Of a stretch of DNA of 33,271 nucleotides, positions 16,651 to 23,771 are shown in pieces; the stretch's first letter is position 1; each line of letters opens with the position of its first letter. This DNA comes from Candidatus Competibacteraceae bacterium (GTDB lineage: Bacteria; Pseudomonadota; Gammaproteobacteria; Competibacterales; Competibacteraceae). Below the pieces are notes generated by a model. It was not told where the DNA came from. It saw only the letters and a list, made by a program, of their open reading frames with translations, and searched no databases. Both the position numbers and the translations under genes were made by a program. The stretch covers positions 1 through 33,271 of the forward strand of contig RXIX01000029.1 in assembly GCA_003989075.1 (NCBI GenBank). Reading direction: 5' to 3'.

Positions 16651-17838
16651 GTGAAAAAGACGTTGATCAAGCCTTGTATGAGCGTGGCGGTGCTGCTGCT
16701 TGGCGTTGCCGGTTGCGCGACGACTCCGCCACCCGACCGGAACGCGGCAAACCGGGCACCGGTGACGGACCGTTCGCGACAGGTACCGGGTGCTTATCCG
16801 AATGCGCCCGGTTCCTACCCCAATGCACCGGATGCATATCCGGCAGCACCGGGTGCCTATCCGGGTGCGCCGCCCCCGGGTGCCTATCCGGAAGATCCGT
16901 CATTGCCGCGTGAATATGCGCCTGCCTATCCTGATGGCTATGGCCGGGCACCGGCAGCGCCGCAACCGTACCCGACTCCGGCGCCTGCCTATCCTGATGG
17001 CTATGGCCGGGCACCGGCAGCGCCGCAACCGTACCCGACCCCGGCACCTGCCTATCCCGATGGCTATGGCCGGGCACCGGCAGCGCCGCAACCCTATCCG
17101 CCGGCCAGCGGGGGCTATTATGCCGCACCCGCATATCCACCGGGCGCTGCTACGCCACGTCCTACCTATCCAGATTATCCAGCCGCACCACCGACCGCAG
17201 CGCCGGGTTATGGTGTTACGCCGCAGGGTGCCCTGCCCGAACCACAGCCGGTGGTGCCGCGTGCCCCGGTGCGCCCGGTTTCGCCGCCACCTGCGCCGGC
17301 ACCCGCTCCAACGACGGCACCGGCACCGGCACCGGCACCCGCTTCAACGCCAGTAGCATCAATTCCAGCACCGGCGCCAGCTCCCGCAACCCCGGCGCCA
17401 GCTCCAACCCCGGCGGCGGAAACGTCTGCGCCTGCGCCCGCGCCGGTAGTCCGTCCTGCGCCACGTCCGCGCCCGCCGACCGACCTGCCACCCGCCGAAA
17501 TCAACCGCGAAGGCAATCAGGCCGTGGTCGCGCTGCTGGACAGCGCCGACAAGTACGTCAAGAGCAACCAGCTCGACAAGGCCGGCGCAGCACTGGAACG
17601 TGCACTGCGCATCGAACCGCGCAACGCCGGTATCTGGCATGATCTGGCGCAGATTCGCCTGCATCAGGGCGAATATCAGCAGGCCGAATCGCTGGCCAGT
17701 AAGTCCAACAATCTGGCGACCGGCAACCGTTCGCTGCAGGCACGCAACTGGAAGCTGATCGCTGTCGCCCGCAAATCCACTGGCAACAGCGCAGGTGCCG
17801 AGGAGGCCGAGGCCCAGGCCACGCAACTGGCCAACTGA
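16651..17838 (+). CDS. lpoP: proline-rich TPR lipoprotein, probable LpoP-type activator of PBP1b
   Basis: A 395-residue lipoprotein. The signal peptide ends in a lipobox LGVAGC with lipidated Cys22; Ala at +2 predicts the outer membrane. A long disordered region (about 25-285), rich in Pro, Ala and Tyr, is built of AYPxAP and APAYPDGYGRAPAAPQPYP repeats and then Ala-Pro runs. The last 110 residues form a tetratricopeptide-repeat domain (LDKAGAALERALRIEPRNAG and QGEYQQAESLASKSNNLA). In Pseudomonas, LpoP is a TPR lipoprotein encoded next to PBP1b and stimulates it. The same arrangement here supports that role, though no test is possible from sequence. I chose GTG 16651 for the lipobox context and a ribosome site (AAGGGAGAGG); the frame is open 29 codons upstream. 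Confidence 0.78.
   Translation: MKKTLIKPCMSVAVLLLGVAGCATTPPPDRNAANRAPVTDRSRQVPGAYPNAPGSYPNAPDAYPAAPGAYPGAPPPGAYPEDPSLPREYAPAYPDGYGRAPAAPQPYPTPAPAYPDGYGRAPAAPQPYPTPAPAYPDGYGRAPAAPQPYPPASGGYYAAPAYPPGAATPRPTYPDYPAAPPTAAPGYGVTPQGALPEPQPVVPRAPVRPVSPPPAPAPAPTTAPAPAPAPASTPVASIPAPAPAPATPAPAPTPAAETSAPAPAPVVRPAPRPRPPTDLPPAEINREGNQAVVALLDSADKYVKSNQLDKAGAALERALRIEPRNAGIWHDLAQIRLHQGEYQQAESLASKSNNLATGNRSLQARNWKLIAVARKSTGNSAGAEEAEAQATQLAN
16788..16871 (+). repeat. four approximate 21-bp tandem units encoding GAYPNAP-like heptads
   Basis: Within the lipoprotein gene, four successive 21-bp units encode GAYPNAP, GSYPNAP, DAYPAAP and GAYPGAP. They share the Tyr-Pro core at fixed spacing and probably form an extended, flexible periplasmic segment. 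Confidence 0.75.
16918..17106 (+). repeat. three 63-bp tandem repeats in the lipoprotein gene
   Basis: Units span 16918-16980, 16981-17043 and 17044-17106, each 21 codons (APAYPDGYGRAPAAPQPYPTP in the first). Units one and two differ by a single base (ACT to ACC). The third has a few changes, mostly near its end. The near identity indicates recent duplication and likely length variation between strains. Confidence 0.93.
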
Positions 17839-17857
17839 GCCGCCGCGCGCCGCCGCC

Positions 17858-19792
17858 ATGGATATCGCCCGTCTCCTCGGAGCAGACGGTCCGCTGACCC
17901 GCTGGTTACCGGGTTTTGCCCCGCGTCTGGCGCAGCAGCGCATGGCGGCCGCAGTTGAAACCATCCTGAGCGGCGGTGGTACGCTGGTAGTCGAGGCCGG
18001 CACGGGCACCGGTAAAACCTATGCCTATCTGGTGCCGGCCCTGCTGGCTGGACGGCGGGTGATGATCTCCACTGGCACCCGCCACCTGCAGGACCAGCTC
18101 TATCACCGTGATCTGCCCCTGCTGCGCCAGGCCCTGCAGATCCCGGTGAAAACCGCCCTGCTCAAGGGACGGAGCAATTATCTGTGCCACTATCGTCTGG
18201 AAGCCACCGAGCGCGAAGGACGGTTGGCGACGCGCGAACAGGTTGCCGCGCTGCAGCGTATTCGCGACTGGGCCACGCGCACCCGGAGCGGTGACATCGC
18301 CGAGGTTGGCGACGTGCCCGAGGATGCGTCGATCTGGCCACGGGTGACCTCAACCGTGGACAACTGCCTTGGGCAGGAATGTCCGCGCTTACAGGACTGT
18401 TTCCTGGCGCGGGCGCGGCGCGAGGCGCAGGCAGCCGACCTGCTGGTGATCAATCACCACCTGTTCTGCGCCGACATGGCGATCCGCGAAACCGGCTTTG
18501 CCGAGATTCTGCCCGGCGCTGAGGCGATCATTTTTGACGAGGCGCACCAGTTGCCCGAGGTGGCCAGCTATTTCTTCGGACGCTCACTGAGTGGTCGGCA
18601 ACTGCTGGAGCTGGCTCGCGATACCCGGGTTGAGCAACTGCGTGATGCCGCCGATTTCGGCGATCTGCGCGTGCGCGCCGCAGCCCTGGAACCCGCAGTA
18701 CTGGCGCTACGCGAAGCGCTGGGCCTGGGAGATCGGCGCGCCTTGTGGCGGGAAGTGGCGACCGGACCGGCGCTGCGGGCAGCGGTCACGATGGTGGCTA
18801 CGGCATTGGAGCAGTTGCGCACGGCCCTGCAGGAAGCAGCAGTGCGCGGCAAGGGGCTGGAGCATTGTCTGCAGCGCTGCGAGGACCTGGCGCAGCGCCT
18901 GGAACTGCTGAGCGAGCCGGCCGAGGATGAAGTGCGGGTGCGCTGGTTCGAGACCCAGGGCCGCAGCTTTGTGCTCAGTGCTACGCCGTTGGATATCGCC
19001 CCAGTGTTCCAGGAGCGCATGAACGCACTGCCGGGTTCCTGGATTTTTACCTCGGCAACGCTGGCGGTGGAGCAGGGTTTCACCCACTTTGCCGCGCGCC
19101 TGGGTCTGCTCGATTACACGGCGCTGCGCCTGGACAGCCCCTTCGACTTTGCCCGCAACGCGCTGCTCTATCATCCGCCCGAATTGCCCGATCCGGCCAC
19201 GCCGCAGTACACCGGCGCGCTGGTCGAAGCGCTGCTGCCGGTGCTGGAGGCCAGCCGTGGCCGGGCATTCCTGCTGTTCACCAGCCATCGGGCTCTGCAG
19301 GAAGCAGCGCGCCTGCTGGCGGGGCGGCTGCGCTATCCGCTGCTGGTGCAGGGCGAGCGCGCCAAGGCGGCTCTGCTGGCGCAGTTTCGTGCCCTGGGCA
19401 ATGCGGTGCTGCTCGGTACCGCCAGTTTCTGGGAAGGAGTGGATGTGCGTGGCGAGGCGCTGTCCTGCGTGGTGATTGACCGGCTGCCGTTTGCCGCGCC
19501 GGGCGATCCCGTGGTACAGGCACGCATCGAAGCGCTGCGCCAGCGCGGGGAAAATCCGTTCCTGAGCTACCAGGTGCCGCAGGCGGTGATAGCCCTGAAG
19601 CAGGGGGCCGGCCGGCTGATTCGCGACACCGGCGATCGCGGCGTGCTGGTGCTCGCTGATCCGCGCCTGCTGAGCCGCTTCTACGGGCGGCTGTTTCTGG
19701 ACAGCCTGCCGCCGATGCCCCGCACGCGCCGCCTTGACCGGGTACGCGCCTTCTTCGCCAGCGCTGACGCGGGGTCCGGTCCCGCCAGTTAA
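17858..19792 (+). CDS. yoaA: YoaA/DinG-family ATP-dependent DNA helicase with Fe-S cluster
   Basis: A superfamily 2 helicase of the XPD-like group that unwinds DNA 5' to 3' during repair of stalled forks. The 644-residue protein matches E. coli YoaA along its length: Walker A EAGTGTGKTYAYLVPALL, LLKGRSNYLC, DEAH box IIFDEAHQLPEVAS, SFWEGVDVRGEALS and QGAGRLIRDTGDRGVLVLAD. Four cysteines (110, 170, 175 and 181) fit the Fe-S cluster site. The start ATG 17858 is 20 bp after the lipoprotein stop; the frame is open 21 codons further, overlapping that gene. E. coli YoaA partners with the polymerase subunit HolC; whether that holds here is unknown. Confidence 0.92.
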   Translation: MDIARLLGADGPLTRWLPGFAPRLAQQRMAAAVETILSGGGTLVVEAGTGTGKTYAYLVPALLAGRRVMISTGTRHLQDQLYHRDLPLLRQALQIPVKTALLKGRSNYLCHYRLEATEREGRLATREQVAALQRIRDWATRTRSGDIAEVGDVPEDASIWPRVTSTVDNCLGQECPRLQDCFLARARREAQAADLLVINHHLFCADMAIRETGFAEILPGAEAIIFDEAHQLPEVASYFFGRSLSGRQLLELARDTRVEQLRDAADFGDLRVRAAALEPAVLALREALGLGDRRALWREVATGPALRAAVTMVATALEQLRTALQEAAVRGKGLEHCLQRCEDLAQRLELLSEPAEDEVRVRWFETQGRSFVLSATPLDIAPVFQERMNALPGSWIFTSATLAVEQGFTHFAARLGLLDYTALRLDSPFDFARNALLYHPPELPDPATPQYTGALVEALLPVLEASRGRAFLLFTSHRALQEAARLLAGRLRYPLLVQGERAKAALLAQFRALGNAVLLGTASFWEGVDVRGEALSCVVIDRLPFAAPGDPVVQARIEALRQRGENPFLSYQVPQAVIALKQGAGRLIRDTGDRGVLVLADPRLLSRFYGRLFLDSLPPMPRTRRLDRVRAFFASADAGSGPAS

Positions 19793-19933
19793 TGGTGATT
19801 GGTTATAAATTTATGGTTAAAAAATTCTTTATTTGCATATAGGCGCAATGCTAAGGTGCAGCGCAAATCATCCAGTGCGGTTTCTGAGCGCGCTGGGATG
19901 CCTGCAACGGATGTCCAGTGAGAACCCAAGACG
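19793..19933 (+). promoter_or_regulatory. AT-rich leader of cysI, candidate CysB-type control region
   Basis: This 141-bp gap contains an unusually AT-rich stretch for this genome (19800-19840), including the palindrome ATAAATTTAT (19805-19814) and runs such as TTAAAAAATTC. Sulfite-reductase genes are commonly activated by the LysR-type regulator CysB, which binds AT-rich sites upstream. I see no confident -35/-10 pair. Assignment to CysB is inference from context only. Confidence 0.4.
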
Positions 19934-21631
19934 ATGTACCAGTACGACGCTTATGATCAGGCGCTCGTCGACGAGCGGGTAGCGCAGTACCGTGGCCAGG
20001 TGCAGCGCTACCTGGCGGGCGAGCTGAGCGATGACGAGTTCCGGCCGCTGCGCCTGATGAATGGCCTGTATCTGCAGCGTCACGCGCCGATGCTGCGGGT
20101 CGCCATTCCTTATGGTCTGCTGTCTTCGCGGCAGTTGCGCACCCTGGCGGCCATCGCCCGCCGCTATGACAAGGGCTATGGCCATTTCACCACCCGGCAG
20201 AATATCCAGTTCAACTGGCCGAAGCTGGAGGATACTCCGGACATCCTTGCCGAATTGGTGCGGGTCGAAATGCACGCTATCCAGACCAGCGGCAACTGCA
20301 TTCGCAATGTCACCGCTGACCATCTGGCCGGGGTCGCCGAGGATGAGATCGAGGATCCGCGCCTGTACTGCGAGATCATCCGCCAATGGTCGACCTTCCA
20401 CCCGGAATTCTCCTACCTGCCGCGCAAGTTCAAGATTGCCGTCACCGGTGCAGCCCATGATCGCGCCGCCGCGCAGGTGCATGACATCGGTCTGAATCTG
20501 TTGCGCGATGCCGAAGGTGGCATTGGCTTTCGGGTGCTGGTTGGCGGCGGATTGGGGCGCACGCCGATCATCGGTCAGGTGATCCGCGAATTCCTGCCCG
20601 AGCGCGACCTGCTCAGCTATCTGGAAGCCATTTTGCGCGTCTACAACCAGTACGGTCGCCGCGACAATCTGTACAAGGCGCGCATCAAGATCCTGGTCAA
20701 GGCGCTCGGCATCAACGCCTTCCGCGAACAGGTCGAAGCAGAGTGGATGCACATCAGGGATTCCGGTCTGGTGCTGGACGCCGCTGAAATCGATCGGGTG
20801 CGCGCTTTCTTCAGCCCACCGCCCTATGATCCGGGCGCCGCTGCCGATAACAGCTTTGCCGAACAGCTGGGTCGTGATCCGGCCTTTGCCACCTGGGTGC
20901 GCTACAACGTTGCCGGCCACAAGGTCGCCGGCTATCGCAACGTGTTCGTGGCCCTCAAGGCCCCAGCGGTGCCACCGGGCGATATTACCGCTGCGCAGAT
21001 GGACGCAGTTGCTGATCTTGCCGATCGCTACAGCTTCGGCCAGGTGCGCGCTACTCATCAGCAGAATCTGCTGCTGGCCGATGTGCGCCAGGCCGATCTT
21101 TATCCACTGTGGCAGGCGCTTCAGGAACAGGCGCTGGCGACGCCGGTGATTGGCACCCTGGCCGATATGATCTGCTGCCCGGGCCTGGACTTCTGCAGCT
21201 TGGCTAATGCCAGCTCGATCACCATTGCCCGGCAGATCAATGAGACCTTCGACCGGCTCGATTATCTCTATGACCTGGGTGCGATCCGCCTAAACATGTC
21301 CGGCTGCATGAATGCCTGCGGTCACCATCACGTTGGCCACATTGGCATTCTCGGCGTCGATAAGAAGGGCGAGGAGTGGTACCAGATCTCGCTGGGCGGC
21401 TCCTCGGAAAACGAGGCGACGCTGGGCGATATCCTCGGTCCCTCGGTGCCCAAAGCTGAGGTTGCCGCGACCCTGGAGCGCATCCTGCAGGTTTACCTGG
21501 CGCAACGCGAAGGCGACGAGCGCTTTATCGATACCCTGCGGCGGATTGGTCTGGAACCGTTCCGGGCTGGCGCCTATCGCGTGACGCCGCACAGCGAAGT
21601 GGAGGAGCGACGCCATGCGGCGCATCATTAA
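19934..21631 (+). CDS. cysI: sulfite reductase hemoprotein (nitrite/sulfite reductase family)
   Basis: The siroheme/4Fe-4S enzyme that reduces sulfite to sulfide for cysteine synthesis. The 565-residue protein has the two ferredoxin-like halves of the family, the early motif YGHFTTRQNIQFNWPKLED, and the cluster-binding cysteines C-x5-C (415 and 421, in CCPGLDFC) and C-x3-C (458 and 462, in SGCMNACGHHH). It is most like the Pseudomonas-type CysI found with a DUF934 partner rather than the enterobacterial CysIJ pair. Nitrite reduction cannot be fully excluded, but the DUF934 neighbour favours sulfite. The 3' end overlaps the next gene by 17 bp. Confidence 0.9.
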   Translation: MYQYDAYDQALVDERVAQYRGQVQRYLAGELSDDEFRPLRLMNGLYLQRHAPMLRVAIPYGLLSSRQLRTLAAIARRYDKGYGHFTTRQNIQFNWPKLEDTPDILAELVRVEMHAIQTSGNCIRNVTADHLAGVAEDEIEDPRLYCEIIRQWSTFHPEFSYLPRKFKIAVTGAAHDRAAAQVHDIGLNLLRDAEGGIGFRVLVGGGLGRTPIIGQVIREFLPERDLLSYLEAILRVYNQYGRRDNLYKARIKILVKALGINAFREQVEAEWMHIRDSGLVLDAAEIDRVRAFFSPPPYDPGAAADNSFAEQLGRDPAFATWVRYNVAGHKVAGYRNVFVALKAPAVPPGDITAAQMDAVADLADRYSFGQVRATHQQNLLLADVRQADLYPLWQALQEQALATPVIGTLADMICCPGLDFCSLANASSITIARQINETFDRLDYLYDLGAIRLNMSGCMNACGHHHVGHIGILGVDKKGEEWYQISLGGSSENEATLGDILGPSVPKAEVAATLERILQVYLAQREGDERFIDTLRRIGLEPFRAGAYRVTPHSEVEERRHAAHH

Positions 21632-22100
21632 GGACCGGCGGATCGTCGAGGACGTCTGGCAGCATCTGGCTGACGATGCCGAACTGGTAGAGGGCCCGGT
21701 GCTCGTATCGCTGGCCCGCTGGCGCCAGGACGAGGCCCTGCGCGCGCGTGCCGGAGCAGTAGGCGTGCGCCTGCCCAATACCCTGGATCTGGCCACGATT
21801 AGCGCTGACCTGCCGCGCTGGGCGCTGGTGGCGCTGGAATTTCCCAAGTTCGCCGATGGTCGCGCCTATTCGCAGGCCCGGCTGCTGCGCGAGCGTCATG
21901 GCTTTCGCGGTGAAATCCGCGCGGTGGGTGATGTGCTGCGCGATCAACTGTTTTTCATGGCGCGCAGCGGTTTCGACGCCTTCGAACTGCGTGCCGATCG
22001 CAGCCTGGAAGATGCGCTGCAGGCATTCACCGAGTTCAGCGACAGCTATCAGCCGGCGGTTGACCAGCCGCTGCCCCTGTATCGACGCCGGTCGCGCTGA
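21615..22100 (+). CDS. DUF934 protein, probable sulfite-reduction partner
   Basis: A 161-residue cytoplasmic protein of the DUF934 family, which is nearly always encoded directly after Pseudomonas-type cysI and is annotated as an oxidoreductase probably involved in sulfite reduction. Recognisable family stretches are WALVALEFPKFADGRAYSQA and FFMARSGFDAFELRAD. There are no redox cysteines, so an electron-carrier role is not supported by the sequence; a structural or assembly role is possible. The ATG lies inside the cysI 3' end, implying translational coupling. Confidence 0.85.
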   Translation: MRRIIKDRRIVEDVWQHLADDAELVEGPVLVSLARWRQDEALRARAGAVGVRLPNTLDLATISADLPRWALVALEFPKFADGRAYSQARLLRERHGFRGEIRAVGDVLRDQLFFMARSGFDAFELRADRSLEDALQAFTEFSDSYQPAVDQPLPLYRRRSR

Positions 22101-22103
22101 GCA

Positions 22104-22139
22104 GCGGCGCCCGCACCAGGCCTCATGACCGGGCGCCGC
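22104..22139. terminator. GC-rich hairpin between convergent DUF934 and pppA genes
   Basis: GCGGCGCCCG (22104-22113) and CGGGCGCCGC (22130-22139) form a perfect 10-bp stem with a 16-base loop. There is no U tract on either side. Its position between two convergent stop codons suggests a shared terminator or a transcript-end stabiliser. Confidence 0.5.
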
Positions 22140-22161
22140 AATCCATGCGGCACCGGTTGGC

Positions 22162-22980
22162 CTACTGCATGTACCAGTCTGGCGGAATCGGATTAGCCAG
22201 CGTCTGGCCACCCGCATCCCCGTTGCCATCAGCCAGTGGGGTAGCGTTCACATTCACCACCACCGTAGTGACGTTGTCACTGGCATCGCGCATCAGCGCC
22301 AGATGGATGAAGGCCTTGACCGCTTCCTGGCAGTTGTGGCGGCTGTTGGCCAGCAGACGGGCGATCTCCTCGTCGCTGACGGTCTTGTTGAGGCCGTCGC
22401 TGCACAGCAGGAACATATCGCCGGTCTGCAGCGGATACAACGCCTCGTCGATGCGCAGTTCATCGGTCGAACCGACCGCACGGGTAATGACGTTGGCCAG
22501 CGGATGGCGATGCGCATCCTCGGCGGCAATCAGACCCTGATCGACCAGATCCTGGACATGGCTGTGATCGCGGGTCATCTGCTGCAACTGCCCATCGCGC
22601 AGGCGATAAATGCGGCTGTCACCCACCCACAGGCAGGCGCACTGTGTGTCATAAGTCAGCAGCACCACGACCGTGCTGCCGATAGTGCGGTGCTGATAGC
22701 GGTGCGCCGATTCCTCGCGCAGGCGCTGGTTGACGTTTTGCAGGCAACTACGCACCGAGATCAGGAAATCGTTCCAGTCGCTCGGCGGCGGAATCTGCTG
22801 CAGACTCTCGATCACCATCTGGCTGGCCACATCACCGGCCTCGTGCCCACCCATGCCATCGGCAACTGCCCACAGCCCCAGTTCGGGCATGACCAGGCAG
22901 GCATCCTCGTTGATGGCTCGTACCATGCCGACATGGCTGCGCCCGGCCGATGACCATTGAAAAGGGGGTTTTTCACTCAT
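22162..22980 (-). CDS. pppA: PP2C-type Ser/Thr phosphatase, T6SS regulator PppA
   Basis: A 272-residue PPM/PP2C protein phosphatase. The metal-binding motifs are in order: NED (24-26), VADGMGGHEAG (39-49), GDSRIYRLR (120-128), CSDGLNKTV (193-201) and DNVTTVVV (235-242). In T6SS clusters PppA opposes the kinase PpkA by dephosphorylating the FHA protein (TagH here), and so turns secretion off. No PpkA gene is in the window. The tagF stop and the pppA ATG are two bases apart, and the ribosome site GAGGAGT lies within the end of tagF, so the two are likely coupled. It is the last gene of the minus-strand T6SS arm. Confidence 0.93.
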   Translation of the reverse strand: MSEKPPFQWSSAGRSHVGMVRAINEDACLVMPELGLWAVADGMGGHEAGDVASQMVIESLQQIPPPSDWNDFLISVRSCLQNVNQRLREESAHRYQHRTIGSTVVVLLTYDTQCACLWVGDSRIYRLRDGQLQQMTRDHSHVQDLVDQGLIAAEDAHRHPLANVITRAVGSTDELRIDEALYPLQTGDMFLLCSDGLNKTVSDEEIARLLANSRHNCQEAVKAFIHLALMRDASDNVTTVVVNVNATPLADGNGDAGGQTLANPIPPDWYMQ

Positions 22981-22982
22981 GA

Positions 22983-23771
22983 TTACTCCTCGGCGGCGGC
23001 AGTGGTGGCGCGCTCGCTAGATGGCGGGTCGATGCGGACAAGCGGTTTCTCCTCCCAGCCGGCCTGACGCCAGTCGCCAGACAGCAACGCTGCAAAGCCG
23101 CTGACCGGCGGCAGGCCGTCGCAGACCAGCAGGCAGCGGGTAATACGGTCCGATCCCTCGGTCCACCAGAGACTGGGTTGTGGAAAACTGCGTCGCAGCA
23201 GATAGGCGGCCAGCAGCGGCGACTGGGATGCCGCAACCAGTGATTCATCGTACAGGGGGCAGTACCAGGCAGCGCCGGGTCTATCAGTCGCGTCCGGGCC
23301 GGCCATCAGCGGGCTGCCCAGGGCGGCCACCTGCTGCTCGAATTCGTCCAGGGCCAGATCGTCGCGATCCAGACCGAGCAGCGCCAGGGATTCGGCACGC
23401 TCAAACCAGTCCACGGCGCTGGTTGGCAGGGTTAGCAGGGGCCGGTCCGGTGCCAGCGGCGCGGCAATCACCAGCGGGTAATAGCGGCCGACCCGGTCCA
23501 CGCTCGGCATCAGCACCCCGGCATAGGCGCGCGGCCCACACACCCCTGCGCCGAGCGCGAAACGCCAGATCGGACTGGTGCAGTAGCATTCCCGCCAGGC
23601 GCCGCCCAGTTGCTGGCGGCTGCAGGCGATGGCGTTTTGCAGCCAGGCATCCCAGGGATCGAGAAAGGCGCGTGGCAAATGGCGGGCGATGAAGTCGCCC
23701 CGGCTAGGCAGCTTGCCGAAGAAACCGGTCGGACCGGTCGCGGGCGTGCTGCTTACAGTTGCTCCGGGCAC
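22983..23771 (-). CDS. tagF: T6SS-associated protein TagF
   Basis: TagF is a cytoplasmic negative regulator of T6SS assembly in Pseudomonas and related systems. The protein begins with the family signature GFFGKLPSRGDFIARHLP (about 17-34) and continues through YYPLVIAAPL, SLWWTEGSDR and FAALLSGDW. I chose GTG 23771, giving 262 residues, because GGAGGG lies 6 bases before it on the minus strand. The frame remains open for 81 codons upstream, but that stretch overlaps tssM and looks like shadow sequence. The first 19 bases overlap the tssM end. No phosphatase domain is fused; PppA is encoded separately next door. Confidence 0.9.
   Translation of the reverse strand: MPGATVSSTPATGPTGFFGKLPSRGDFIARHLPRAFLDPWDAWLQNAIACSRQQLGGAWRECYCTSPIWRFALGAGVCGPRAYAGVLMPSVDRVGRYYPLVIAAPLAPDRPLLTLPTSAVDWFERAESLALLGLDRDDLALDEFEQQVAALGSPLMAGPDATDRPGAAWYCPLYDESLVAASQSPLLAAYLLRRSFPQPSLWWTEGSDRITRCLLVCDGLPPVSGFAALLSGDWRQAGWEEKPLVRIDPPSSERATTAAAEE

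Noticed and set aside
16918-17106. The 63-bp repeats considered as a CRISPR-like array.
   Set aside because: Units are directly adjacent without spacers and are in frame inside a coding region.
16790-17356. Alternative-frame products rich in Arg/His across the lipoprotein repeats.
   Set aside because: They arise because the repeat units are multiples of three and stay open in several frames. Only one frame has a signal peptide and TPR domain.
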